Source of the DNA: Priestia megaterium
GTDB taxonomy: Bacteria; Bacillota; Bacilli; Bacillales; Bacillaceae_H
Assembly: GCA_008180335.1 (NCBI GenBank)
Contig: VTEF01000002.1
Location: forward strand, 1 to 64,000
DNA length: 64,000 nt
Reading direction: 5' to 3'
The translations under genes were made by a program, and so were the position numbers. Of this stretch, positions 44,903-53,900 are shown piece by piece (the stretch's first letter is position 1; every line of letters starts with the position of its first letter). The notes below the pieces were generated by a model, which did not search any database, was not told the origin of the DNA, and saw only the letters and a list, made by a program, of their open reading frames with translations.

Positions 44903-45079
44903 ATGTCTAAGGCGAAATATGAAGCGCTCTTTACATTTAAAGACGTACACGAAGGTAAGGTGTACCAAAAGGGTGATAGGTATCCAAAACCAGCTAATAA
45001 AAAGGTAAGTGAAGAGCGATTAAGCGAGCTGTTATCAAGTGAAAACAAGCTTGGTAAACCAGTTATTAAAGAAGTGTGA
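44903..45079 (+). CDS. Small tail-region protein, 58 residues
   Basis: Reads MSKAKYEALFTFKDVHEGKV then a basic helix (RLSELLSSENKLGKPVIKEV). Small proteins with a YEALFxFxDxxxxxxYxxGD pattern are common after major tail genes. Its function is not known. A terminator follows. Confidence 0.6.
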   Translation: MSKAKYEALFTFKDVHEGKVYQKGDRYPKPANKKVSEERLSELLSSENKLGKPVIKEV

Positions 45080-45080
45080 G

Positions 45081-45107
45081 GGATAGCTTAACAGCTATTC
45101 CTTTTTT
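45081..45107 (+). terminator. Terminator after the major tail gene
   Basis: GGATAGCT and AGCTATTCC pair with one bulge around TAAC and are followed by six T. It may lower expression of the tape-measure region compared with the tube protein. Confidence 0.75.
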
Positions 45108-45137
45108 AAATCCAAAAAATAAAAGGGTGGTATATAC

Positions 45138-45503
45138 ATGGCGAACTTAAAACGTAACACAATTGAACTTGTACAAAATCTTGAAGAGGTACTAGAAGGT
45201 GGAGAAGTTGAACTTAAAAAATATTGGACACCTCCATTTATCCCTTGGAGAGTAACACGTGAAGCTACTGAAATGTTAGCCGAATTACAAAGTGCAACCG
45301 GAAGTAAAAAAGAACTTGAAATGGTTGATAAAATGGCTGATTTTGTAGCTAATCGTATTTACCAAGGTCAATTCTCAGTAGATGATTTATATGATCGTCT
45401 CCACGCTCCAGATGCTGCAGCAACCATTTATCAACAAATTCAATTTATTACAGACGGGCAACAAACAGACTCAAAAAACGTATCCCCGGCGAAGAAACGT
45501 TAA
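45138..45503 (+). CDS. Tail assembly chaperone gpG
   Basis: A 121-residue protein (MANLKRNTIELVQNLEEVLE) at the gpG position before the tape measure. It ends in TAA shortly after a slippery heptamer, so a fraction of ribosomes make the longer gpGT product. Confidence 0.85.
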   Translation: MANLKRNTIELVQNLEEVLEGGEVELKKYWTPPFIPWRVTREATEMLAELQSATGSKKELEMVDKMADFVANRIYQGQFSVDDLYDRLHAPDAAATIYQQIQFITDGQQTDSKNVSPAKKR

Positions 45504-45688
45504 CGGAAGAAGACTTTTCTTACGCCCAACAATTAGAATATATGGATAAAATAGCGCTTGATTTTATGAAACAAGGTCGTGACATCAATGAAGTTTTAGA
45601 TATGCCTTATCACTATGTTGTACAAATTCTCGAAGAGAAAAATAAGCCAAAACATACAAAGTCTTTAATCTCTGCATTCGGTGGTTAA
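45138..45688 (+). CDS. Tail assembly chaperone gpGT by -1 frameshift
   Basis: At AAAAAAC (45473-45479) the frame may slip by -1; the new frame is open past the gpG stop to TAA at 45686-45688, adding about 69 residues (TLTEEDFSYAQQLEYMDKIA ... ISAFGG). The total is about 183 residues. In lambda-like phages G and GT together coat the tape measure before tube assembly. Confidence 0.82.
45473..45479 (+). promoter_or_regulatory. Slippery heptamer for programmed -1 frameshift
   Basis: In the gpG frame it reads A AAA AAC, the exact X XXY YYZ form. Confidence 0.85.
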
Positions 45689-45718
45689 GGGCTTTTTGCG
45701 TGGAAAGGCGGTGAATAA

Positions 45719-48700
45719 ATGGAGAGAGTAGAAGGTATTTCGATAGGGCTAGATCTTGAGACCTTACAACTCGAACGAGGTCTTACAGGGTTAAAAGACC
45801 GGTTTAAAACGGTCAATAGTGAACTTACTACAACCTTATCAGCGTTTGATAAAGGCGAAAAGTCCATTGAAAAGTACGAAGCGACCTTAAACGGACTGAA
45901 TAAGAAATTAGAAGTCCAAAAACGTATTGTTAGCGAGTCTCGTGCTGAGTACGAAAAGATGGTTAAAGAGCACGGTGAAGGCTCTAAGCAAGCTGAACTA
46001 GCAGCACGCGCTTATAACAATCAGGCTACCAAGCTTAATAATTTACAACGATCTGTTCAAAGAACTGAATCTAGTTTGTCTGAATTACAGGATGAGCAAC
46101 GGCAAGCCATGAGTGGATGGACTAAACTAGGGGAAGAAGCAGAACGGGCAGGAGACCGCATGAGTGGCATTGGTTCTCGTTTATCTGGTCTTGGTCAAAG
46201 TCTTAGTCTAAGTATCACAGCACCTTTACTTGGTGGGTTTGCTGCAGTTACAAAAGGGACAGAAGAATTTCGTGGTGATATGGCTCGTCTTGAAACGAAT
46301 GCTGAACAAGCAGGTGTAGGTGTCGATACAGTACGCAATGCAATGGAACGCTTGTCAGGCGTGTCAGACGAAACAGATTCTAATGTTGAAGCAATTTCCA
46401 ACTTATTAGCGGCTGATTTTAGCGAAGCTGGCATGATTAAGACAATGGATGCATTAAGTGGTGCAGCAATTAAGTTTTCGGATACCTTGAAAATTGAAGG
46501 TCTAGCCGATGGGTTACAAGAAACGTTAGCAACAGGTGAAGCGATCGGTCCCTTCGCTGAATTATTAGACAGATCTAGTATCAATTTAGACTCGTTTAAT
46601 TCAGGGTTACAAGAAGCTATCAAAAACGGCACACAAGAACAATATGTGTTAAAAGTACTGGCTGATTCGGGTTTAGCTGATGTGAATGAAGCATATCGAG
46701 AAAACAATAAAGAATTAATCCAGTCACGTGAAGCATCAGCTCGTTTCCAACAGTCGGTTGCAGATTTAGGTACAACGCTGACCCCGATTGCCACTAAAGT
46801 AACAGAGGGTATTACAGGTATTGTCGATAAATTCAATGCATTAGATGAAGATGGTAAAAAGACAACTTTAGTCTTTGCTGGTATTGCTGCAGCCATTGGA
46901 CCTGTTATTACGTTTGGTGCTATGTTTACAACATTTTTAGGTAACATGATATCTCTGTTAGCGCCTGTTTCAGCGAGTATCGCAAAAGCAGGAGGGTTAT
47001 TGAAGTGGTTACGGCTAGGTTTTATGGCGCTTACAGGACCTGTAGGTATTACCATCGGAATTCTCACGTTATTGGCTACAGGCTTTGTTACCTTGTATAA
47101 AAAATCAGATACCTTTAAAGGTGGGGTCACAAGTTTACTCGACAAACTAAAAGAACTTGGTCAAAAGGCTTTGTCTTTTGTGATGCCAGCCATAGAAGCG
47201 GTTAAAAAATTCTTTTCAGATCAACTCAATACCATAAAAGGGTTTTGGCAGGACAATTCATCTGTCATACTCCAAGCTCTATCAAACGTAGGTAGCATGG
47301 TGAGTAAGATTTTTAGCGGGATCTCTTCTGTTATCCAATTTGTGATGCCGTTTATACTAGGGATTATCAAATCGGTATGGGGTAACATCAAAGGTGTGAT
47401 ATCTGGGGCGCTAAACGTCATTATGGGGCTAGTGAAAGTATTCGCTGGCTTATTTACTGGTGACTTCTCGAAAATGTGGGAGGGTTTGAAACAAATTTTC
47501 CGTGGAGCTGTTCAATTCATCTGGAATTTTGTCCAGTTGAACATGTTCGGTAAGCTTCTCTCACTAGGAAAAGTGTTCGCTTCTGGCTTCAAAAACTTGC
47601 TAACAGGCTTATGGAATGGCTTAAAATCGCTGTTTTCGTCATCTGTAAATGCAGTGAAAAATTTTGTAGTCAATGGATTTAATGGCATGAAAAATTCAGC
47701 GACAAAAATACTAACCGGTATGAAAGATTCGGCAGTTAACATCTGGACGAACTTAAAAGGTGGCGTGTCCAATTTAGTTACCGGAACAGTAACTGGTATT
47801 CGTAATGGGTGGACAACAGCTAAAAATAAGACAGTTGAAATGTTCAATTCTATAAAAACAAAGGTAACAACAACATTTACCGATATTGTGAATGGCGCTA
47901 AGGCTTTGCCAGGTAAAATTGGTGAGGGTGTCAAGTCAATGGCTGGTAAAGCAGCAGACGGTGTAAAATCCATGAATAAAAAACTTGTTGAAACTCTAGG
48001 TAAGGGTGTCAACGGTGCAATTGGTGGAGTTAACTGGGTTCTAGAAAAGATTAATGTTAAACAATTACCTAAATGGGAAGTTCCTGAATATGCTAAAGGG
48101 ACAATGGGACATCCTGGCGGATTAGCTGTACTTGGTGACGGTGGTATGAAAGAGTTATTCGTTACACCTAGTGGCTATATGGGCATGTCACCGGACAAAG
48201 ACACACTAATGAATCTGCCGAAAGGGACACAAGTGTTGTCAGGACCTCAAACTAAACAGATGATAGATAACGGACTTATCCCTCAATACAAAAATGGTGT
48301 AGGAGATTGGCTGAAAGATAAAGGGCAAGCTGCCTTAAATACAGCAGGTAAAGCGAAAGATGCTGTAGTGGACACAGCGAAAGCAGGGGCTTCCAAAGCA
48401 AAAGACTTCGCGCTTGACGTGTGGTCGTACGCTTCTAACCCTGGCGAACTTATGAAAAAGGTGTTTGCGCAGTTCATTCCGAAGTTGCCAGATATCGGTG
48501 GAGCTTTTGATCATGTGATTGGTGGTTCGGTCAAGAAAGTGAAAGATAATTTTGTGACATATATCAAAAAGAAAATGAAAGACTTGAATCCGTTCGAAGG
48601 TGGAAGCAGTACAACGGGTCCTGCAGGGAAAGGTGCTGCAAGATGGCGTTCTACTATTATCGCTGCAGCAACTCGCATGAATGAGCAAATCAGTGAGTTT

Positions 48701-49459
48701 GATATCCAAGGGATTATCGCACAAATTCAACGTGAGTCTGGCGGTAATCAGAACATCGTACAATCCCCATTAGTACGAGATATCAATACACGAATGGGTA
48801 ATCCTGCACGTGGTCTATTGCAGTACATTCCGCAAACATTCCGAGCATATGCCATGAAAGGACACAGCAATATTTACAGTGGGTATGATCAGTTACTGGC
48901 GTTCTTCAATAACACCACTTGGCGCAGGGACAACCCTAGAGGTACAAGGGGCTGGGGACCACGTGGACGACGCAAGTATGCTGATGGAACAAATTTTCAC
49001 ATTGGTGGTAGTGCAATCCTTGGTGACGGTATGGACTATGAGCCGTTTATGTTACCAGATGGACAACTAGGATTAAGTCCTAATACGCCAACGTTGTTTA
49101 AAAACCTACCTACTGGTACAAAGGTATGGTCGAATGTACAAGAATTTTTCAAGCAAAACGGCAACCGTACAGATGCTATGAAGTTACTTGCATTAGTTGG
49201 GAAAAAACTGGAGCAGCAATCTTCTGCACCATCAAATAGCGCTCAAACAGGTGGCTATCAGCAATTAGCAGATCATCCGTTCATCCAAAAGATTTTAGCA
49301 GTACTGGAAGAGCAAAGTGAGATTCTAAAAGCCATCGCCATGAAAGATCCAATTATTTCTGTCCTCTTAAATAACAAAGAGGTAGCTAAAGCCATTTTTA
49401 AAGATGTAACAAAACTCCAAGATGAACAAAAAGACATCAAGAGACGATTTAAGGGGTGA
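45719..49459 (+). CDS. Tape measure protein with lytic transglycosylase domain
   Basis: A 1246-residue tail-length ruler. The N-terminal part is coiled coil (about 20-135); hydrophobic segments occur at about 395-470 and 520-620; Gly/Lys-rich repeats follow. A soluble lytic transglycosylase-like domain lies near residues 975-1070 with Glu1006 in QRESGG and GLLQYIPQTF. This would thin the wall during DNA entry. AAGGCGGTG precedes the ATG. Length predicts a tail of roughly 180 nm, using the common 1.5 angstrom per residue. Confidence 0.93.
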   Translation: MERVEGISIGLDLETLQLERGLTGLKDRFKTVNSELTTTLSAFDKGEKSIEKYEATLNGLNKKLEVQKRIVSESRAEYEKMVKEHGEGSKQAELAARAYNNQATKLNNLQRSVQRTESSLSELQDEQRQAMSGWTKLGEEAERAGDRMSGIGSRLSGLGQSLSLSITAPLLGGFAAVTKGTEEFRGDMARLETNAEQAGVGVDTVRNAMERLSGVSDETDSNVEAISNLLAADFSEAGMIKTMDALSGAAIKFSDTLKIEGLADGLQETLATGEAIGPFAELLDRSSINLDSFNSGLQEAIKNGTQEQYVLKVLADSGLADVNEAYRENNKELIQSREASARFQQSVADLGTTLTPIATKVTEGITGIVDKFNALDEDGKKTTLVFAGIAAAIGPVITFGAMFTTFLGNMISLLAPVSASIAKAGGLLKWLRLGFMALTGPVGITIGILTLLATGFVTLYKKSDTFKGGVTSLLDKLKELGQKALSFVMPAIEAVKKFFSDQLNTIKGFWQDNSSVILQALSNVGSMVSKIFSGISSVIQFVMPFILGIIKSVWGNIKGVISGALNVIMGLVKVFAGLFTGDFSKMWEGLKQIFRGAVQFIWNFVQLNMFGKLLSLGKVFASGFKNLLTGLWNGLKSLFSSSVNAVKNFVVNGFNGMKNSATKILTGMKDSAVNIWTNLKGGVSNLVTGTVTGIRNGWTTAKNKTVEMFNSIKTKVTTTFTDIVNGAKALPGKIGEGVKSMAGKAADGVKSMNKKLVETLGKGVNGAIGGVNWVLEKINVKQLPKWEVPEYAKGTMGHPGGLAVLGDGGMKELFVTPSGYMGMSPDKDTLMNLPKGTQVLSGPQTKQMIDNGLIPQYKNGVGDWLKDKGQAALNTAGKAKDAVVDTAKAGASKAKDFALDVWSYASNPGELMKKVFAQFIPKLPDIGGAFDHVIGGSVKKVKDNFVTYIKKKMKDLNPFEGGSSTTGPAGKGAARWRSTIIAAATRMNEQISEFDIQGIIAQIQRESGGNQNIVQSPLVRDINTRMGNPARGLLQYIPQTFRAYAMKGHSNIYSGYDQLLAFFNNTTWRRDNPRGTRGWGPRGRRKYADGTNFHIGGSAILGDGMDYEPFMLPDGQLGLSPNTPTLFKNLPTGTKVWSNVQEFFKQNGNRTDAMKLLALVGKKLEQQSSAPSNSAQTGGYQQLADHPFIQKILAVLEEQSEILKAIAMKDPIISVLLNNKEVAKAIFKDVTKLQDEQKDIKRRFKG

Positions 49460-49464
49460 TTTGT

Positions 49465-50910
49465 ATGGGGATGATGTTTAATGGTGAACGTAAACCCTAT
49501 TTAAAGGTATTGAAAGGAAGGGAGCGTCCAGCTTGGGCGCCTCTAAAACGCAACTTATTAACGGTTCCGAATAGACCAGGTGCGCTTTCTAAAAGCACCG
49601 ATGTCGAACCTAGACCACTAGCTGTTCCTATTGTCATTAAAGGAGCAGATTTGACAGACTTGCAAAAAATCAAAGAAGACTTAGCGGCATGGCTTGTGAC
49701 GGACGAGCCATGTCCTTTGATTTTTGATGATGAACCAGACCGTATTTATTATGCTTACGTTGACCAAAGTATTGATTTTGAGGAAATCGTAAAGCTAGGA
49801 ATGGGAACAGTAAACTTTATTTGTCCAGATCCTTATAAATACTCAAGTGTTTCTAAGTATCAGCATTCCATTATGTCAGAAGGGATGTCACTTGTTACAC
49901 CTTTAAATAAAGGGACAGTCAAAGCAAGGCCTATCTTTGAGATACAAGTTGACAATGACTATACGCATATTGATATTTCAAACGGTGAGCAAATTAATCG
50001 TATTGGCCGGATTGTGAATCTTGAAGAGTATGCTGCAGCTCGTGAAGAACTGGTTTTAAATGATAAGTTAACAACAGCAGTTGGTTGGGCCAAAACAGAA
50101 GGGTCAGTTAATATTGATGGACGAGCTACTGGTGACATGAAATCAGACGGCTATCGGTTTATCGCTGAAAACTTCGGAACCATGTCAGAGGGCTGGCATG
50201 GGCCTTTTTATAAAAAAACATTGGGCCAAACCTTAACGGACTTTCGATTAGAAGCAATTCTTGAGCTATTAAATACTGGCGAGGATAAATTCGGAAAGGT
50301 AGAAGTGTATCTATTAGATGCTAATAATTTACCTGTTTGTGCTGTCACCATAAAAGATGTCGATTCTGCAGGGAAGCGAGTGTATGCGAATGTTCGACTA
50401 GGTGGCGGTGACATTGGCTTTAAAGATGTTATTAGTACACATGGTGAACAAGAGAGTACCTTTTGGAATTTTTACGGTATGCTTCGAATTGAAAAAGTAG
50501 GAGAACGATGGACAGGCTATGTCGCTAAAATTAACAAAGAGACAGGTCAACACACAGCTCGTGCGTTTGAATTGTTTCATGATCGTGAAAAGCAGTTTTT
50601 ACGGAAACCAACTCAAATCGGTATTTATATCGCACAATACGGCACCCGAAAGGTGCCTTCTTTGCGTGCGGATGATGTTCGAGTCTATAAAATGAATTCG
50701 TTAACGGAAAATCAAATTCCGTATGTTGTGCGTACTGGTGACGTTGTGACGTTTGACCACCAAAGTGAAAACATTTTAATTAATGGCGAGTCACGGATGG
50801 ATTTAAAAGCGTTTGGCGGTGAGTTCTTTCATCTTGAACGCGGTGATAACGTTATTGTGACAAGTCCAGCATTACCAACAAAAGCCATGTGGAGGGAGCG
50901 ATTTAGATGA
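49465..50910 (+). CDS. Distal tail protein (Dit)
   Basis: A 481-residue protein with the SPP1 gp19.1-type N-terminal domain (PYLKVLKGRERPAWAPLKRNLLTVPNRPGALSKSTDVEPRPLAVPI). The middle carries a long extra domain (about 200-420) like a carbohydrate-binding beta sandwich. The ATG at 49465 follows AAGGGGTGA; GTG 49456 is less likely. Dit joins tube and tail tip. Confidence 0.85.
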   Translation: MGMMFNGERKPYLKVLKGRERPAWAPLKRNLLTVPNRPGALSKSTDVEPRPLAVPIVIKGADLTDLQKIKEDLAAWLVTDEPCPLIFDDEPDRIYYAYVDQSIDFEEIVKLGMGTVNFICPDPYKYSSVSKYQHSIMSEGMSLVTPLNKGTVKARPIFEIQVDNDYTHIDISNGEQINRIGRIVNLEEYAAAREELVLNDKLTTAVGWAKTEGSVNIDGRATGDMKSDGYRFIAENFGTMSEGWHGPFYKKTLGQTLTDFRLEAILELLNTGEDKFGKVEVYLLDANNLPVCAVTIKDVDSAGKRVYANVRLGGGDIGFKDVISTHGEQESTFWNFYGMLRIEKVGERWTGYVAKINKETGQHTARAFELFHDREKQFLRKPTQIGIYIAQYGTRKVPSLRADDVRVYKMNSLTENQIPYVVRTGDVVTFDHQSENILINGESRMDLKAFGGEFFHLERGDNVIVTSPALPTKAMWRERFR

Positions 50911-53900
50911 TTCATTTGTTAAACAGCCAATCGGATCATATCGTTGCCTTTTTAAGTCATGGCTTAGAAGCAGCTACACATACAAGAAACAGTAATTTAG
51001 AAGAAATTCTCACTTTTTCCTGGCCGGCTATTGATGAAAAGGCAGCTTTTATCCTGCAGCGCAACAGAGCTGTTATTGAGGATGAGGACGGCCAATATCG
51101 AGAGTTTATTATTGATGCTGCAGAAAAAGACGGTGATGTACTAGAAGTTACAGCCACCGCCTCTTATTTAGACCTAAAGAAAGCCAAAGCCATTGCGCCT
51201 ATTACCTTAACTGGCCAAACAGCAGCGACAGCTACCTCGTATGTATTAGCCGGCACAGAATGGGAGCCAGGGGTTATTGAGCATGCAGGTGTGCGAAAGG
51301 TTGTATTTGATAAGTATATTAATCCTTATCTAGCTTTACAGCAAATTGCCTCAGAGTTTGGTTTAGAGCTTGTGTTTCGTGTTGAAATTAGTGGCAACCG
51401 CATTGTTCGTCGTGTTGTTGATTTAGTGACTCGTGTTGGTCGCTTTAAAGGCAAAGAGATTGTCTTCGGTAAAGACCTACTAGGGCTAGTTCGAAAAGAA
51501 AAGTCAGATGAGATTGTCACAGCGCTTTTATGTCTTGGGCCAGAAAAAGAAGACGGTACGCGTATAACGACTACGGTTGAAGATGATGAAGCACGGCAAC
51601 GCTGGGGGCGTAACGGCCAGCATCTATGGGATATTTATGAGCCGGAGTCTTCTGACCAAGATATGACGGTAGAACGACTCAAATCGCTTGGTGAAACAGC
51701 ATTAAAGAAACGCATTAATAGTGTCGTAGAATATGAGATTTCACAAGGGGATTTAGAATATATTCCTGGTTATGAACATGAGCAAGTTCGCTTTGGTGAT
51801 ACTGTTCGCATTAAAGACCTTCATTACAAGCCAGCTCTTTATATGGAAGCCAGAGTTATATCCGTTGAGAGAGATTTAGTAGATCCATCTGAGAAAGAGT
51901 ATGTGCTTGGTGAGTTTATTGAATACGCTGAGCGTGACGTATTAGCCGAATTTGAAGCTTTTAAGAAGAATATGCGTATACGTATCACCAAACAGCCAAT
52001 GCCTCCACATGGAGCTTATAACGTTCTCTGGGTGGATACATCACGACCTGTTCATATTCTTAATACATGGAATGGAGTGAAATGGGAAAAAGCTGCACCA
52101 ACAGATGCAAGTGAGGTCGGTGCTGAAACACCTCAAGGAGCGCAAGAAAAAGCAAACAACAGTCGGGACGAAGCAAAAGAGTATACAGACGGTAAAGTCG
52201 TTGAAATTGGAGAAACGATTGAACAAGTTCAGCAAGACGTTTTCAACCGTCAACGGGAAGTCAAGTATGGACCAGATGAACCAGAAAACCCGTCTTTAGG
52301 AGATTTATGGGTTGATACATCTGATGAGTATGATGTTATGTATCGATGGGATGGAACAAGTTGGCGAGAAATTGGCCCAACGAATGCTGAACAACTTGGT
52401 GCTGTTCTCAAAGAGGACTACGAGCAAAAGGTTCAAGAAATTATTGCGGATTTAGCCAATAAGGTGCCAAATGAAAGTTACTCTTCAACAGTCCAAGAGA
52501 TTATGAGTTCACTAGATGGAAAAGCAGGTTTAGAGTATGTGAATGGGCAACTTTCTTCAAAGATAAACGCAGGAACCGTTTATACCAAGACAGAAGTTGA
52601 TAACGCACTGAATAGCCGTGTGTTGACGACCACCTATGAAACAGATAAAACGGGTATTGTGCAGCGTTTAGACAGTAGCGAGAACCGATTAACCGTTAAT
52701 GAGAAAGAGATTGAGTTACGTGCAAAACAACAGGCTTTAGATACTGTTTCGCAGCGTGTAACGTCAGCTGAACAAGCTATCGTGTTGCAAGATGGAAAAA
52801 TTGAGCTCATGGTAGAGAAAGAAACATTTAACAACCTAAAAGGGACAGTTGAGATCTATGGTACACGCATTACACAGGCAGAAAGCAATATCAACCTAAA
52901 AGCAGAAAAGACAGCTTTAAATACAACCAATCAGAACGTTTCAAGTGCTTTGCAGTCCATCACAAACCTTCAAACAGAAATCGACTTAGCATATGAACAA
53001 ATTGCATTACGAGCGAAACAAACCGACTTTAACTCATTGTCAAATCAAGTTTCTAGTCATCAAGCTCAATTAACCGTACAAGCCAATGAAATTGCTTCAA
53101 GAGTGACGCAAGATCAATTTAATGCTCTTTCAATAAGTGGACGTAACCTAGCCAAAGGTTCGAAACGCGTAGAATTAACACCAAAGAATACAGGGGCACC
53201 TTCTGATAATTTTAATTATGCACCTTTTGTTATAGGTAGATTAGAAAAAGGAAAAGAGTACACGGTTTCTTGTAAGGTAGAAAAAACTGCAGGTGAATTT
53301 AACGTCATTACCGTTTATGAGTATACAGGTGGAAAAACATTCGATGTTCCTATAACAAATAATGAAATTACATTAACTTTCACCTCAACATCAGATACGA
53401 GTGATCGCATTTTACTGTATGCAGGTAAAGTGGGGTCAACTAGAGGAAATGGTGTTATTTTTACAGAGGTCATGATTGAAAAAGCTACTAAAAAATCTGA
53501 GTGGGTACCAGCTCCAGAAGATGTTGACGAAAAGATTAATGGCTTAGATGGACGTATCTCGACAGCCGAAACAAATATTAGCCAAACAGCGACTGAGATT
53601 AAGAGTCTTGCAAAAAAGAGTGAGTTAGATACCGTAAGCGGTCGCCTTGATACAGCAGAGAGCACCATTAGCCAACAAGCTGCAGCTATCGCTCAACGTG
53701 TAACATCATCTACATTCACACAAGAGATTACGAATACAAAAGCTTATGCTGACAGTAGCGCTCAAACAAAAGCAAATACAGCCGAAACAAACGCCAAAAA
53801 CCATGCAAATACAAAAGCCAGTACAGCAGAGGCCAATGCAAAGAGCTATACAGACGGAAAGATTAGCACGGTTACGACACGACTTACATCAGCAGAGAGT

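Noticed and set aside
46195-47145. 316-residue minus-strand reading frame inside the tape measure gene
   Set aside because: Long antisense frames are expected opposite repetitive Ala/Gly/Lys-rich coding sequence; no start signals or family features.
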